Shown here piece after piece: positions 46,399 to 55,558 of a stretch of 64,000 nucleotides of DNA (the first letter of the stretch is position 1; each line of letters opens with the position of its first letter). The notes below the pieces were generated by a model, which did not search any database, was not told the DNA's origin, and saw only the letters and a program-made list of their open reading frames with translations. The position numbers were made by a program, and so were the translations under genes. Source of the stretch: Propionivibrio sp. (GTDB lineage: Bacteria; Pseudomonadota; Gammaproteobacteria; Burkholderiales; Rhodocyclaceae); the NCBI RefSeq assembly GCF_016790145.1, contig NZ_JAEUOI010000105.1:1-64000 (forward strand). The letters run 5' to 3'.

Positions 46399-47195
46399 AG
46401 ATAATCATGAAAGCCAGCAGGCCGACGATCAGCGCAACGATCAGCGCGCCAACCCGGTGTGACCAGTCGATCACTGTCAGCGCGGCGTTCGTTAGCAACG
46501 CGCCGTCAGCGGTCTGTCCGAGATCGCGGTTTATATGAAATGCCTGTGCAAAGTCCATCTCGGGTAACCAGACCCCGAGGCAGGTGGAAAAATCTCTACA
46601 GGCCAGTGCGGCGTAGTTGCTGCTTACCCAGCCGCCGAGCGCAATCTGGAAGACTTGCGCGATGAGCGCGAGCGCAGCGGGCAGTCAAACTCCGCCTGCT
46701 GGCGAGAGTGTATCGTGTTGCCGCTGGCGCAGCAGAAGCCAGACGAGCAGGGCCAGCGTAGTCTTTCCGCCGAGCAGGTGGGCGCTGAAGACAACCGGCT
46801 TGAGTAGCACAGGGTGTCGGTCCACATGCGTAGAAATGCCTGCACGCCGACAACGCCGACCAGCACCGTCGGCAGCCATGGCGATTGAAGCAGAGACCGG
46901 CGGTGGCGCCACGCCAGCATCGCGATGCAGACGATAAGCAGGCCGAGGACTCCGGCAAAGTAGCGATGCACCATCTCAGTTCACGCTTTGTGTTCTTCGA
47001 CTGGCTTGCCGGGGAAGGTCTGCAGCGCGGCAGTTTGCTCGTGGGCGGCACCGGGTACGCCGATCAAGTGACAGTAGCAGCCTGGTCAGTCTGGGCAGCC
47101 AGCCCTGCGTCAGACAGGTGGACTTAGGCGCCGAGCGAGATCACGCCAAAGGCGAGCAATGTGGCAAATACGAGTAGCGGGCGATAGAGGCGCAT
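46399..47195 (-). pseudogene. ctaA: Heme A synthase (CtaA/COX15), heavily decayed and 3'-truncated
   Basis: Beginning at an ATG six bases after ctaB stops, the product starts MRLYRPLLVFATLLAFGVISLGA, then meets TAA at 47124-47126 where the family has Tyr. After a one-base shift it continues CPD-stop-PGCY, LIGVPGAAHEQTAALQTFPGKP, and a TGA at 46982-46984 in place of Trp. Then come EMVHRYFAGVLGLLIV, WLPTVLVGVVGVQAF, a further shift, LKPVVFSAHLLGG, another TGA, QIALGGWVSSNYAALAC, LPEMDFAQAFHINRDLGQTADG and DWSHRVGALIVALIVGLLAF. The homology then ends at the mpl stop codon, so about the last 100 residues are missing. CtaA would convert heme O to heme A for cytochrome aa3. At least six independent lesions make it non-functional. 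Confidence 0.9.
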
Positions 47196-47201
47196 TGGCA
47201 A

Positions 47202-48104
47202 TCAGATAAAATGGTCGGCCAGTAGCGCCGCAAAGAGCAGCGTCAGGTAAATGATCGACCAGCGAAAAGTGCGTCGGGCCAGTCCGTCACTGTAGTTGCG
47301 CCACAGCGCGAAGGTATAGGCCAGAAAGATCGCATCGAGCACCAGCACGACAGCAAGGTACCAAGGGCCGCTCATGCCGAGGGTGTAGGGCAGCACCGTG
47401 GCACCGGTAAGCATGACGACGTAGAGCAGGCTATGCAGGCAGGTGAGCTTGATTCCGTGCGTGACCGGCAGCATCGGCAAGCCAGCCTTCGCGTAGTCCT
47501 CGCGCCGGTAGCAGGCCAGTGCCCAGAAGTGCGGCGGCGTCCAGATAAAGATGATCAGAAAGAGTACCAGCGCTTCCGGGCCGACATTGCCGGTCATGGC
47601 GGCCCAGCCAAGTAATGGGGGCATGGCACCCGACGCGCCGCCGATCACGATGTTCATCGGCGTTGCCGGTTTGAGCAAGAGTGTGTAGATCACCGCGTAG
47701 CCAAGAAAGGTGGCGAGCGTCAGCCACATGGTCAGGGGATTGACCAGAGCGTAGAGCAGCCACAATCCGCCACCGCCGACCAGGGAAGCCAAAGCCAGGG
47801 TTTCGGCTACCGAGACTTTCCCTCTCGCCGTTGGCCTGGCACGGGTACGCGCCATAAGTGCATCGACTGTTCGTTCGACAAGGCAGTTGATTGCTGCCGC
47901 CGCACCAGCAACCAGTGCAATTCCTGCTGAGGCAGCGAGAAACAGGCCGAGCGGCGGAAAGTCGGGAGAGGAGAGGAACATGCCGATCATCGCGGTGAAC
48001 ACGATCAGGCTGTTAACGCGCGGTTTGCACAGCGCGAAGAAGTCAGCGAGGCGTTGCACGAACGGGCGCGGGGTGTTGGCCTGATCTCTCAAGGTTGCCG
48101 GCAT
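47202..48104 (-). CDS. ctaB: Protoheme IX farnesyltransferase (heme O synthase)
   Basis: A 300-residue inner-membrane prenyltransferase that makes heme O for the terminal oxidase. GGAGG lies before its ATG. The UbiA-type Asp-rich motifs are present: [19 protein letters not shown] near residues 73-91 and the second around [19 protein letters not shown]. About eight hydrophobic helices are visible, with [32 protein letters not shown] typical of CtaB/CyoE. It is intact and directly upstream of the wrecked ctaA. Confidence 0.95.
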   Translation of the reverse strand: MPATLRDQANTPRPFVQRLADFFALCKPRVNSLIVFTAMIGMFLSSPDFPPLGLFLAASAGIALVAGAAAAINCLVERTVDALMARTRARPTARGKVSVAETLALASLVGGGGLWLLYALVNPLTMWLTLATFLGYAVIYTLLLKPATPMNIVIGGASGAMPPLLGWAAMTGNVGPEALVLFLIIFIWTPPHFWALACYRREDYAKAGLPMLPVTHGIKLTCLHSLLYVVMLTGATVLPYTLGMSGPWYLAVVLVLDAIFLAYTFALWRNYSDGLARRTFRWSIIYLTLLFAALLADHFI

Positions 48105-48121
48105 TCAACACCTCCTAAGTG

Positions 48122-48727
48122 TTAGCGGATCCAGGAATATTTTAACAGACGCTCAAGATCCTTGAGTACGCCACGCATATCTGTTGGGTCGGCGTAGCGC
48201 ATCATGACGTTACCGAGAGGGTCGACGATGAAAACCTCCTGGCCACTACCATTAAGGGCGCCAATCCAGGCCTCACCAGCAATATTGGTTTGCACGGTAG
48301 CAACGAGGAGACCGGGGAACAGTCGCTGCAACTCCACCATGGGTGGATCGTTCGCTGAATCTGAAACATCACTGACAATCAGGACACGCTGCAAGCGGTT
48401 TTTTTCCTTGTTGAGCGCGACATGGACCTGAAGCATTTGTTGCAGGTTATTCTGACACGTGGTGGTGCACGACCCTTTGACAGGCAACACGAGCAGCCAC
48501 TTGCCAAGCAATTCTGCAGTCGGCAGTGGGCGTCCGTCAGCATGACGGAGGCCGCTTGCCGGTAATGTACGTGGCGGTTGCAGTAGTTCACCTTGGTTGC
48601 CGAATTTATCAGGGCGCCAGTCCAGCCAGAAAAGTCCGGATCCGATCACGAAGGGCAGAAAAAACAAGGCGGCCAGCAAGAGCAGTGTCCGGCGTGAAGA
48701 ATTGGGTGTCGGTAGGGCCGTGGTCAT
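48122..48727 (-). CDS. Sco-like thioredoxin-fold oxidase assembly protein
   Basis: A 201-residue protein with one N-terminal membrane segment (RTLLLLAALFFLPFVIGSGLFWL) and a periplasmic thioredoxin-like domain. It contains GSCTTTCQNNL, a CxxxC pair in the Sco position, but lacks the VDPERDT loop and clear distal His of true Sco proteins. It sits between SURF1 and ctaB, as in other betaproteobacterial oxidase operons, and presumably assists oxidase maturation. Confidence 0.75.
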   Translation of the reverse strand: MTTALPTPNSSRRTLLLLAALFFLPFVIGSGLFWLDWRPDKFGNQGELLQPPRTLPASGLRHADGRPLPTAELLGKWLLVLPVKGSCTTTCQNNLQQMLQVHVALNKEKNRLQRVLIVSDVSDSANDPPMVELQRLFPGLLVATVQTNIAGEAWIGALNGSGQEVFIVDPLGNVMMRYADPTDMRGVLKDLERLLKYSWIR

Positions 48728-48757
48728 GGCGTGGGTGTCTAGAGTGCTGTTTGAAAA

Positions 48758-49567
48758 TCAGGATGTGCGGCGGAAGTTAACAACCAGCCAGAGCACGACG
48801 GTGATTGCGGCAAAGCTCCACCACTGGAGAGCATAGCCGAGGTGAGTTTCCAGCCGTTCGTCGGGCCGCCGCCATTCACGCACGAATCCGCCCGCCGTGC
48901 TGGCTGCGTCGAGTTCAATGACAATAGGTTGAAGAGGAAAGTTGACGGCCTTGCCAAAGCGTCCCAGATCGAGGTTTTGCCAGACGCTTTGCCATTCGAT
49001 TTTATTGTTGACGTCGTCTGCTCCGAGGGTAATGAATCGTGTATTGGGAACGACAGCCGTGCCTGAAACTTCGACGGTCCCGGTGGGGGTTGCGACCTGC
49101 GGCACCTGATTATGTTCGGCAAGCGCCGGTACCCAGCCGCGATTGACAAGCAAGCGCATGTCGCTGCCTTCGAGCCTGAGCGGGGTAAGGACGTGATAGC
49201 CTGCCTGTTCGCGATGTGTGCGATTGTCGATCAGTATCTGATGCTGCACATCATACTGACCACGGGCGACAATCTTGCGGTAACGTAGCGCTTGCGGATC
49301 GACCAGTGATGTCGGTATCTGTATTGCCGGTTCGGCGCCACGTGCGTCGAGCTCCTTTTGCAGTTTGCCCTTGATGGAGGCCTTGTTCCACTGCCATTGG
49401 CCGGCAGAAATGAAGAGAGGCAAGAGCAGGGCGGCCGCCAGCGTAGGCAACAGACGTGGCTGAAATCGACGCTCTGAATTCTTTTTTGTGTCTTCCTGAG
49501 TTGGAGGAGTTGCCGTCACCTCGGTGGTGCGCGCATAATTGGCACTCACCTTATTGGATTCGACCAT
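48758..49567 (-). CDS. SURF1-family cytochrome oxidase biogenesis protein
   Basis: About 269 residues. Two membrane helices flank a periplasmic domain: RLLPTLAAALLLPLFISAGQWQWNKA near the N-terminus and LGYALQWWSFAAITVVLWLVVNFRR at the C-terminus, with RYRKIVARGQYDVQHQILIDNRTHREQAGYHVLTPLRL and VNRGWVP being classical SURF1 signatures. SURF1 assists insertion of heme a into subunit I. The start is uncertain: the ATG at 49567 would abut the start codon of the divergent DUF2909 gene, and a GTG at 49549 is an alternative. Confidence 0.9.
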   Translation of the reverse strand: MVESNKVSANYARTTEVTATPPTQEDTKKNSERRFQPRLLPTLAAALLLPLFISAGQWQWNKASIKGKLQKELDARGAEPAIQIPTSLVDPQALRYRKIVARGQYDVQHQILIDNRTHREQAGYHVLTPLRLEGSDMRLLVNRGWVPALAEHNQVPQVATPTGTVEVSGTAVVPNTRFITLGADDVNNKIEWQSVWQNLDLGRFGKAVNFPLQPIVIELDAASTAGGFVREWRRPDERLETHLGYALQWWSFAAITVVLWLVVNFRRTS

Positions 49568-49757
49568 GTTCAAGCTCATCATACTGCTCATGTTGGTTGG
49601 CGTGATAGGCAGCCTTTTTTCCGGCCTTTTCTTTCTTTACCGGGATCAGGGTACTGGCGACCGCACAGTGAAAGCATTGACCTTGCGCATCAGTTTGTCG
49701 ATCGCGCTCTTCGTACTGCTGATGCTTGGTTATCGTTTTGGACTGATCACCGGCTAG
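49566..49757 (+). CDS. DUF2909 twin-transmembrane protein
   Basis: A 63-residue protein with two membrane helices (MFKLIILLMLVGVIGSLFSGLFFLY and LRISLSIALFVLLMLGYRFGLI) joined by a short polar loop (RDQGTGDRTVKAL). The family is regularly found in proteobacterial cytochrome oxidase loci on the strand opposite to SURF1. The ATG at 49566 matches the family N-terminus. Its role is unknown; association with oxidase assembly is inferred from conserved position. Confidence 0.85.
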   Translation: MFKLIILLMLVGVIGSLFSGLFFLYRDQGTGDRTVKALTLRISLSIALFVLLMLGYRFGLITG

Positions 49758-49904
49758 AGACAGTAGCGAACAATAAGGAACCCAGATACCGAGCGGTTGA
49801 TCTAGCGAGAGCATCAAGCCGCGCTCTTGGTAACGAAGTGTCTACGCTTAGTCAAACTCCTCATCAGCCAGCTTGCATCCATCAGCATTCTCCAAAGACT
49901 TCAA

Positions 49905-50516
49905 TCAGCGTAATGCAAGATTTTTCGCCGCTGATTTTGTGTCGGCTACAATGAAGAATGCATAGGCCAGGGTGATCGTACGGATATCCTTGTCCAGTTC
50001 CGGCTTGACAATGAAGGTCAGCGGCATTTCCTTCGTTTCACCCGGTGCCAAGGTCTGTTGCGCAAAGCAGAAACAGTCAAGTTTCTCAAAGTGTTGTGCT
50101 GCCAGTCCAGGGGAAACGCTGGGGATGGCCTGCCCGACGATGGTTTTGTCTGAAAGATTATGCACGCGGAATTTGGCCTGATGAAGTTCTCCAGGGTGCA
50201 GATCGAGGCTCGACGTCAAGGCCGTCATTTCCCAAGGCAGACCGGGCATTACGGTACCGATGAATTCGACCGTCACAGTGCGGCTGCTATCGATACTGGA
50301 AGGCGAAGACGTAAGCGGATTGCTGATGCCCGCAATACCTAGACTTCCAGGTTTTGCTCCAGTTTTGCCATTGAGACCCGTTACCTGGCAAAACACGTCG
50401 TACAGCGGCACCATGGCAAATCCGAATGCAAAGGCGAGAGCGATGACAACAAGCAGCTTGATCAGCAACTGCCGGTGGCTTCGCAAGGGCATCGGACTAT
50501 TGACTGATACGGACAT
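49905..50516 (-). CDS. ctaG: Cytochrome oxidase copper chaperone CtaG (Cox11)
   Basis: A 203-residue membrane-anchored periplasmic protein delivering copper to the Cu(B) site of CoxA. It has one N-terminal helix (LLIKLLVVIALAFAFGFAMVPLYDVFCQVTG), the copper motif LDCFCFAQQTLAPGE, and the conserved YAFF near the C-terminus. It follows the 42-residue assembly protein by three bases. Confidence 0.95.
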   Translation of the reverse strand: MSVSVNSPMPLRSHRQLLIKLLVVIALAFAFGFAMVPLYDVFCQVTGLNGKTGAKPGSLGIAGISNPLTSSPSSIDSSRTVTVEFIGTVMPGLPWEMTALTSSLDLHPGELHQAKFRVHNLSDKTIVGQAIPSVSPGLAAQHFEKLDCFCFAQQTLAPGETKEMPLTFIVKPELDKDIRTITLAYAFFIVADTKSAAKNLALR

Positions 50517-50519
50517 CGT

Positions 50520-50648
50520 TCAGTTTCTTAAAAACATTGTCAGGAGAAAAATAGCCAGGGCAATGGCGGCGAGAAGCAATCCCACAAGCCGATTGGCTGC
50601 ACTGCGGCGAGCAAGTTCTTCGGGCGGAAGGTTTGCCACGGGTGTCAT
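50520..50648 (-). CDS. Cytochrome oxidase small assembly protein (42 residues)
   Basis: A very short gene encoding MTPVANLPPEELARRSAANR followed by a single membrane helix (LVGLLLAAIALAIFLLTMFL) and a terminal RN. Small proteins of exactly this kind lie just upstream of ctaG in betaproteobacterial cox operons. Its start overlaps the end of the preceding gene by four bases (ATGA) and its stop is three bases before ctaG. Confidence 0.85.
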   Translation of the reverse strand: MTPVANLPPEELARRSAANRLVGLLLAAIALAIFLLTMFLRN

Positions 50649-51013
50649 CGGAGTGCCTGCTGCCTGTTTGCTGAGCTTGATGTATCACTATTAATCTCAG
50701 AGCCTGTCGCAGGCGTGTTATTCGCCATTTCAGGCAAACTGGATGGCAGGTCCTGAGCGACCGCCAGTTCTATCTTTTTCTGCACAGACGAGTTGCGATC
50801 ATTGGGAAGGTTGATCAGCGCAACGTCAATGTAGGCCAGGATGACGAATGGGACCAGTGCCCATAACCATTGCACTGTTCCTGTCGGTCCGGAGAACTTT
50901 GCAGTCAGGTGACCGCTAGTCTTGCGGTGCTTGACCAGTGAAAGAATCATGATCATGAATACCACCGCAAAGAGGGTGCTGACAAAGATCATGTAACCGT
51001 TATGCATCCTCAA
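50645..51013 (-). CDS. Short CoxB-like membrane protein (subunit II transmembrane domain only)
   Basis: A 122-residue protein made of two membrane helices and a soluble tail. The segment STLFAVVFMIMILSLVKHRKTSGHLTAKF...GTVQWLWALVPFVILAYIDVAL closely follows the membrane hairpin of cytochrome oxidase subunit II (compare [28 protein letters not shown] in the full CoxB at 53.6 kb), but the cupredoxin Cu(A) domain and cytochrome c domain are absent and replaced by a 55-residue Ser/Asn/Gln-rich tail. The TTG start at 51013 has GGAG eight bases upstream; an ATG six bases later is possible. A structural or assembly role is inferred. Confidence 0.75.
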   Translation of the reverse strand: MRMHNGYMIFVSTLFAVVFMIMILSLVKHRKTSGHLTAKFSGPTGTVQWLWALVPFVILAYIDVALINLPNDRNSSVQKKIELAVAQDLPSSLPEMANNTPATGSEINSDTSSSANRQQALR

Positions 51014-51030
51014 GACAGGTTCTCCGGTTA

Positions 51031-51057
51031 GTCATTTCAAGCGAAGCTTGAAATGAC
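51031..51057. terminator. Perfect hairpin between coxC and the CoxB-like gene
   Basis: GTCATTTCAAGC and GCTTGAAATGAC pair perfectly over 12 bases around a GAA loop. It lies downstream of the coxBAC genes and upstream of the assembly genes on the minus strand. No T-run follows, so it may attenuate transcription or protect an mRNA end rather than terminate fully. Confidence 0.6.
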
Positions 51058-51108
51058 ATGGTGTTGACGGCAATAGGGCACGGAAGTTGGTGAAGTTTTT
51101 TCTGGAAA

Positions 51109-51945
51109 CTACAAACAATAGACAAAAATGAACAGTAGCAGCCAGACTACGTCCACAAAGTGCCAGTACCAAGCGACTGCTTCGAATGCAAAATGTCGTC
51201 CAGGAGTGAAGTGGCTGGCCAGCGAACGAAAAAGTATGACGATGAGCATGACTGTCCCCAGTATTACGTGAAAGCCATGGAAACCGGTCAGCATGAAAAA
51301 GGTTGCACCGAAGATCCCGTCGCGCAGTGTGAAATCCAAAACAACATACTCATACCACTGCAGGCCGATGAACAGGATGCCCAGAGCGATGGTCAGTGCC
51401 AGTCCAAGCTTGAGCTGAGATTGCTTGTCCTTCTGGAGACCCCAGTGCGCCCAGGTCAAGGTGACCCCAGATGTCAAAAGGATCAAGGTATTAAGCGCCG
51501 GTATGCCCCAGGCGTGAACAGGCGTGATTACAGTTTTCAAGCCCGGCCCGGCCGTTGGCCACGCTGCAACAAAGCCCGGCCACAAGCTCTGCGCGTCTTC
51601 AAGCATTGGTACCGCGATATTTCGGGCATAGAAAAGTGCCCCAAAAAAGCCGGCAAAGAACATGACTTCGGAAAAAATGAACCACGCCATGCCCCACCGG
51701 AAAGACGCATCTTCCTGACCAGCATACTTGCCTGAAATGCTTTCATTGATGACGGCGCCAAACCAGCCGAACAGCATGATGAGCAGAATCCCGGCGCCGA
51801 GGGCCATGACATAGGGACCAATAGCCGTCTTGTTGAGCAACAGTGCGAAGCCGGTAGCCAAGGTAAGCAGGGCAATCGACCCAACGAGCGGCCAGATTGA
51901 AGGTGGCGGTACGTAATAGGCATTGTTGTTGGTGTGTGTTTGCAT
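51109..51945 (-). CDS. coxC: Cytochrome c oxidase subunit III
   Basis: A 278-residue protein with seven hydrophobic helices. Family motifs include YYVPPPSIWPLVGSIALL, the WFGAVINESISGKYAG loop, RWGMAWFIFSEVMFFAGFFGALFYAR, LTGFHGFHVILG and the C-terminal FEAVAWYWHFVDVVWLLLFIFVY. It is 16 bases downstream of coxA and normal in length. Confidence 0.96.
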   Translation of the reverse strand: MQTHTNNNAYYVPPPSIWPLVGSIALLTLATGFALLLNKTAIGPYVMALGAGILLIMLFGWFGAVINESISGKYAGQEDASFRWGMAWFIFSEVMFFAGFFGALFYARNIAVPMLEDAQSLWPGFVAAWPTAGPGLKTVITPVHAWGIPALNTLILLTSGVTLTWAHWGLQKDKQSQLKLGLALTIALGILFIGLQWYEYVVLDFTLRDGIFGATFFMLTGFHGFHVILGTVMLIVILFRSLASHFTPGRHFAFEAVAWYWHFVDVVWLLLFIFVYCL

Positions 51946-51961
51946 GGTAATCTCCCTTGGC

Positions 51962-53554
51962 CTACTTCACGAGCGGTGGGGTGACGAATGAGTGGTATGG
52001 AGGCGGAGAACTGAGCGTCCATTCGAGAGTATCGGCCCCATCCCATGGCCGATTGCCCGCCGGTGCGCCACCGCGCGCACATTTGATCACAATGTACAGG
52101 AACAGCAGTTGACTGGCGCCAAGAAGGAAGCCGCCAACGCTGGCAATTGCATTGAAATCGGCGAACTGCAATGCATAGTCGGGAATTCGCCTCGGCATCC
52201 CGGCCAGACCGAGAAAGTGCATCGGGAAGAAGGTGATGTTGAAAGCAATAGCGGTCACCCAGAAGTGCACCTTGCCCAACTTTTCATCGTACATGTGGCC
52301 GGTCCATTTCGGTAGCCAGTAATACACGCCGGCCATTATGGCCATTGCGGACCCTGAGAAAAGTACGTAGTGGAAATGGGCGACCACGTAATAGGTGTCC
52401 TGCAACTGGATATCCACGGGCACCAGAGCCAGCACAAGTCCACTGAAGCCACCGAGCGTAAACAGGATGACAAAAGCCAGTGAAAAGAGCATGGGAGTTT
52501 CGAGCGTAATCGAGCCGCGCCACAGGGTCGCTACCCAGTTGAAGACCTTGATTCCAGTAGGAATCGAGATCAGCATGGTGGCGTACATGAAGAAGAGCTG
52601 TCCGCCAAGCGGCATACCGGTGGTGAACATGTGGTGCGCCCAGACGATAAAGGAAAGAATGGCGATTGAGGCCACCGCATAAACCATCGAAACATAGCCG
52701 AACAACGGCTTGCGGGCAAAAGTCGGGAGGATGGTTGAGACAATGCCGAAAGACGGCAGGATCATGATGTACACCTCGGGGTGACCAAAGAACCAGAAAA
52801 CGTGCTGGAACATGATCGGGTCGCCGCCACCGGCGGCGTCAAAGAAATGCGTCCCAAAATTACGGTCTGTCAGCAGCATGGTGATCGCGCAGGCTAGTAC
52901 CGGCATCACGGCTACCAGCAGGAAGGCCGTGATCAGCCAGGTCCAGACGAACAAGGGCATTTTCATCAAGGTCATTCCCGGAGCACGCATGTTGAGTATG
53001 GTGACGATGATGTTGATTGCACCCATGATCGACGAAATACCCAGAATATGAACAGACAAAATCGATATGTCATAAGCAATACCGCCCTGCATGTAGAGCG
53101 GGGGGTACATTGTCCAGCCGCCGGAAATCGCACCGCCAGGTACGAAAAATGTGGCGATGAGGAGAGTGCCTGCTGCCGGTAGCAGCCAGAAACTCCAGTT
53201 GTTGAGGCGAGGGAAAGCCATGTCGGGGGCGCCGATCATCAACGGCACCTGCCAGTTGGCGAAACCGACGAGTGCAGGCATGATGGCTCCGAAAATCATG
53301 ATCAGGCCGTGCATCGTAGTGAGTTGGTTGAAGACGCCGGGCTGGAAATATTGCAGGCCTGGCTGAAACAGTTCAGCACGGATCAGCATGGCCAGCGCAC
53401 CGGCAAAGAAAAACATGAACAGGCTGAACCACAGGTAGAGGCTGCCAATGTCCTTGTGGTTGGTACTGGTCAGCCAGCGCATAAAACCTTCGGGGGCGTG
53501 ATCGTGATCGTGGTCGTGGTGACCCGTGGCGTCATTAACAGTCGTAGTATTCAT
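51962..53554 (-). CDS. coxA: Cytochrome c oxidase subunit I (aa3-type, family A)
   Basis: A 530-residue catalytic subunit with twelve membrane helices. The heme and Cu(B) ligands are present: [27 protein letters not shown] (including the His-Tyr pair and the D-channel Glu), WAHHMFTTG and [12 protein letters not shown], so it is a type A1 enzyme. The N-terminus is His/Asp-rich ([13 protein letters not shown]), perhaps metal-binding. It normally carries heme a and heme a3, which need CtaA; the local ctaA is destroyed (see 46399-47195). Confidence 0.97.
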   Translation of the reverse strand: MNTTTVNDATGHHDHDHDHAPEGFMRWLTSTNHKDIGSLYLWFSLFMFFFAGALAMLIRAELFQPGLQYFQPGVFNQLTTMHGLIMIFGAIMPALVGFANWQVPLMIGAPDMAFPRLNNWSFWLLPAAGTLLIATFFVPGGAISGGWTMYPPLYMQGGIAYDISILSVHILGISSIMGAINIIVTILNMRAPGMTLMKMPLFVWTWLITAFLLVAVMPVLACAITMLLTDRNFGTHFFDAAGGGDPIMFQHVFWFFGHPEVYIMILPSFGIVSTILPTFARKPLFGYVSMVYAVASIAILSFIVWAHHMFTTGMPLGGQLFFMYATMLISIPTGIKVFNWVATLWRGSITLETPMLFSLAFVILFTLGGFSGLVLALVPVDIQLQDTYYVVAHFHYVLFSGSAMAIMAGVYYWLPKWTGHMYDEKLGKVHFWVTAIAFNITFFPMHFLGLAGMPRRIPDYALQFADFNAIASVGGFLLGASQLLFLYIVIKCARGGAPAGNRPWDGADTLEWTLSSPPPYHSFVTPPLVK

Positions 53555-53568
53555 TATCAGACTCCTTT

Positions 53569-54729
53569 TTACTTGCGCCGGGCGGCGACGTCGGCCGGCT
53601 GTACCAGATCACCCGTCTTGTTGTCCCATTTATTGCGTTCGTAGGTGACGACTGCGGCGATATCAAGATCGGACAACTGCTTGCCAAAGGCGGCCATGGC
53701 CGTTGGCGATTTGCCATTGAGAACCATGTCGATGTGTCCTGCCACATCGCCCGTGGCGATTTTTGAACCGCTCAGTGCAGGAAATGCGCCAGGAATTCCC
53801 ACGCCGTTGGCTTGGTGGCAGGCAGCGCAATTCGCGGTGTAGACCTTTTCTCCGATCGCGTTCAGCTCAGCCATCTGGTACGTCTTGCCCGCGTTGGCGG
53901 CCGCAGCGGCGACCAGGGCTTTCTGCTCCTGCTTCCAGGCGTCGAATTTCTCAGGAGTTACCACCTCCACGACGACCGGCATGAAGCCGTGTTTAACGCC
54001 GCACAATTCGGCGCACTGGCCACGATAGATGCCTGGTTGGTCGACCTTGAACCAGGTGTCGCGGATGAAACCTGGTATGGCGTCCTGCTTGACACCAAAG
54101 GCTGGAACCCACCACGCGTGAATTACATCGTTAGAGGTCAACACCAGGCGAACCTTCTTGCCGGCAGGTACCACCAGCGGGCGGTCAACTTCAAGAAGAT
54201 AGTGCTCTCCCTTGGGCTGCTCCCCGTCAATCTGCGCTTGCGGTGTTGAGGAATTGCTCATGAAGCGGATGTTGTCGCCGAGATATTCGTATTCCCACTT
54301 CCACTGGTATCCTGTTACCTTGATTGTCAGATCCGACTTGCTGACATCTTTCATCGACACCACCAGCTTTGTCGCTGGCCAAATCATGCTGATCAGGATA
54401 AGGATAGGGATGACGGTCCAGATGATTTCGACAGCGAGGTTATCGTGAAATTTTGCAGCCTGATGGCCTACAGATTTGCGGTGCTTTAGCAAGGCGATGG
54501 CCATCGGAATAAACACAACGACAAGGATCGCGCAGCAGATCCAGAGAATCAATGTGTGCAGGTCGTAAATATCCTGAGCCACGCCGGTAGCCGGCGTCGG
54601 CAGATTCAGCGCAAAGTCAGCTCGGGCCAGTGCAGGAGCCAATCCGGCAAGCAGGGCAAACAGGATACGAATTGTCCACGTACAATAGGTATGTCCGGCA
54701 CGCGGGTCGGGGTATTTTGGTATGCTCAA
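53569..54729 (-). CDS. coxB: Cytochrome c oxidase subunit II with C-terminal cytochrome c domain
   Basis: A 386-residue caa3-type subunit II. The TTG at 54729 is the start, because GGAGG lies seven bases upstream and the signal peptide begins there; longer frames lack support. Order: signal peptide ([18 protein letters not shown]), two membrane helices, cupredoxin domain with Cu(A) ligands in HAWWVPAFG and [14 protein letters not shown], then a class I cytochrome c with CAACH and a Met in PTAMAAF. Sco and PCu(A)C genes in this window are its probable copper suppliers. It is head-to-head with a sco gene. Confidence 0.96.
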   Translation of the reverse strand: MSIPKYPDPRAGHTYCTWTIRILFALLAGLAPALARADFALNLPTPATGVAQDIYDLHTLILWICCAILVVVFIPMAIALLKHRKSVGHQAAKFHDNLAVEIIWTVIPILILISMIWPATKLVVSMKDVSKSDLTIKVTGYQWKWEYEYLGDNIRFMSNSSTPQAQIDGEQPKGEHYLLEVDRPLVVPAGKKVRLVLTSNDVIHAWWVPAFGVKQDAIPGFIRDTWFKVDQPGIYRGQCAELCGVKHGFMPVVVEVVTPEKFDAWKQEQKALVAAAAANAGKTYQMAELNAIGEKVYTANCAACHQANGVGIPGAFPALSGSKIATGDVAGHIDMVLNGKSPTAMAAFGKQLSDLDIAAVVTYERNKWDNKTGDLVQPADVAARRK

Positions 54730-54826
54730 GTTTGTTCCTCCCATACTTTTTAGAATTACTAATGGTGCGACATTCTGCCACATCTTCAATAAAAATTCAT
54801 TGAAGTTTTTGATTTTAGTCAATGAC

Positions 54827-55411
54827 ATGTTACGGGTTTTCCTGCTTATTTTTTTCTTCGGCCTGGCCGGCTGCAGTGAGCGAACACCGCCGGCTTTCCG
54901 CAACACAGACATCAGCGGAGCAGAGTTCGGACGCTCCCTGGCACTAAAGAATCATCAAGGGAAACTGACATCGCTGGCTGACTTTCAGGGCAAGGCCGTG
55001 GTCATTTTCTTCGGTTACACGTCCTGCCCGGACGTCTGCCCGACGACGTTGGCGCGCTTTGCCGAAGTGATGAAGCAGCTTGGCAGCGATGCGGGCCGCG
55101 TGCAGGTGCTCTTCGTCACCATCGACCCGGAGCGCGATACCCCGGAAATGCTCGCTGCCTATGTGCCGTGGTTCAATTCCTCGTTCATCGGCCTCTACGG
55201 CGACAAAGCGAGTACCGAAGCTGCGGCACGGGAATTCAAGGTGTTTTTTGCGCGGAGCAAGGGCAGCGAGGGCATGGGTTATGTGATCGACCATTCGGCA
55301 GGCGCCTACGTCTTCGACCCGGCCGGAAGAATCCGGCTCTATGTCAAGGACGATGCGTCCGTCGAAACCATTGTCAGCGATCTGAAACGTCTGCTGCATG
55401 CGGCCAGTTGA
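54827..55411 (+). CDS. SCO1/SenC-family lipoprotein copper chaperone
   Basis: A 194-residue lipoprotein from the ATG at 54827: signal LRVFLLIFFFGLAGC with a lipobox Cys. The copper motif is FFGYTSCPDVCPTTL, followed by VTIDPERDTPEML and the His in YVIDHSAGAYVFD. It is divergent from coxB with about 100 bases between start codons, so the two probably share a control region. Frames extending upstream to 54722 overlap coxB and are rejected. Confidence 0.93.
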   Translation: MLRVFLLIFFFGLAGCSERTPPAFRNTDISGAEFGRSLALKNHQGKLTSLADFQGKAVVIFFGYTSCPDVCPTTLARFAEVMKQLGSDAGRVQVLFVTIDPERDTPEMLAAYVPWFNSSFIGLYGDKASTEAAAREFKVFFARSKGSEGMGYVIDHSAGAYVFDPAGRIRLYVKDDASVETIVSDLKRLLHAAS

Positions 55412-55558
55412 AGGGTGGCTAAGGCCTGCGCCGCCATTAATTGCAACAGCCTGTCCTGGAGCACCATGCTACATTGAGTGCATGGAAGCTCTGCCTCACT
55501 GCAATCGCGTTGCCAATGCACGTCCTGTTTTCCGCTCAGGTCCGTACATGGAATCCTC

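Noticed and set aside
46399..47195. Reading the TGA codons in ctaA as selenocysteine or Trp
   Set aside because: There are also a TAA, frame changes and a truncated 3' end, and neighbouring genes use TGA as stop, so recoding cannot rescue the gene.
54722..54826. Upstream extension of the sco gene to ATG 54722
   Set aside because: It would overlap the start and ribosome-binding site of divergent coxB; the lipoprotein signal begins naturally at 54827.
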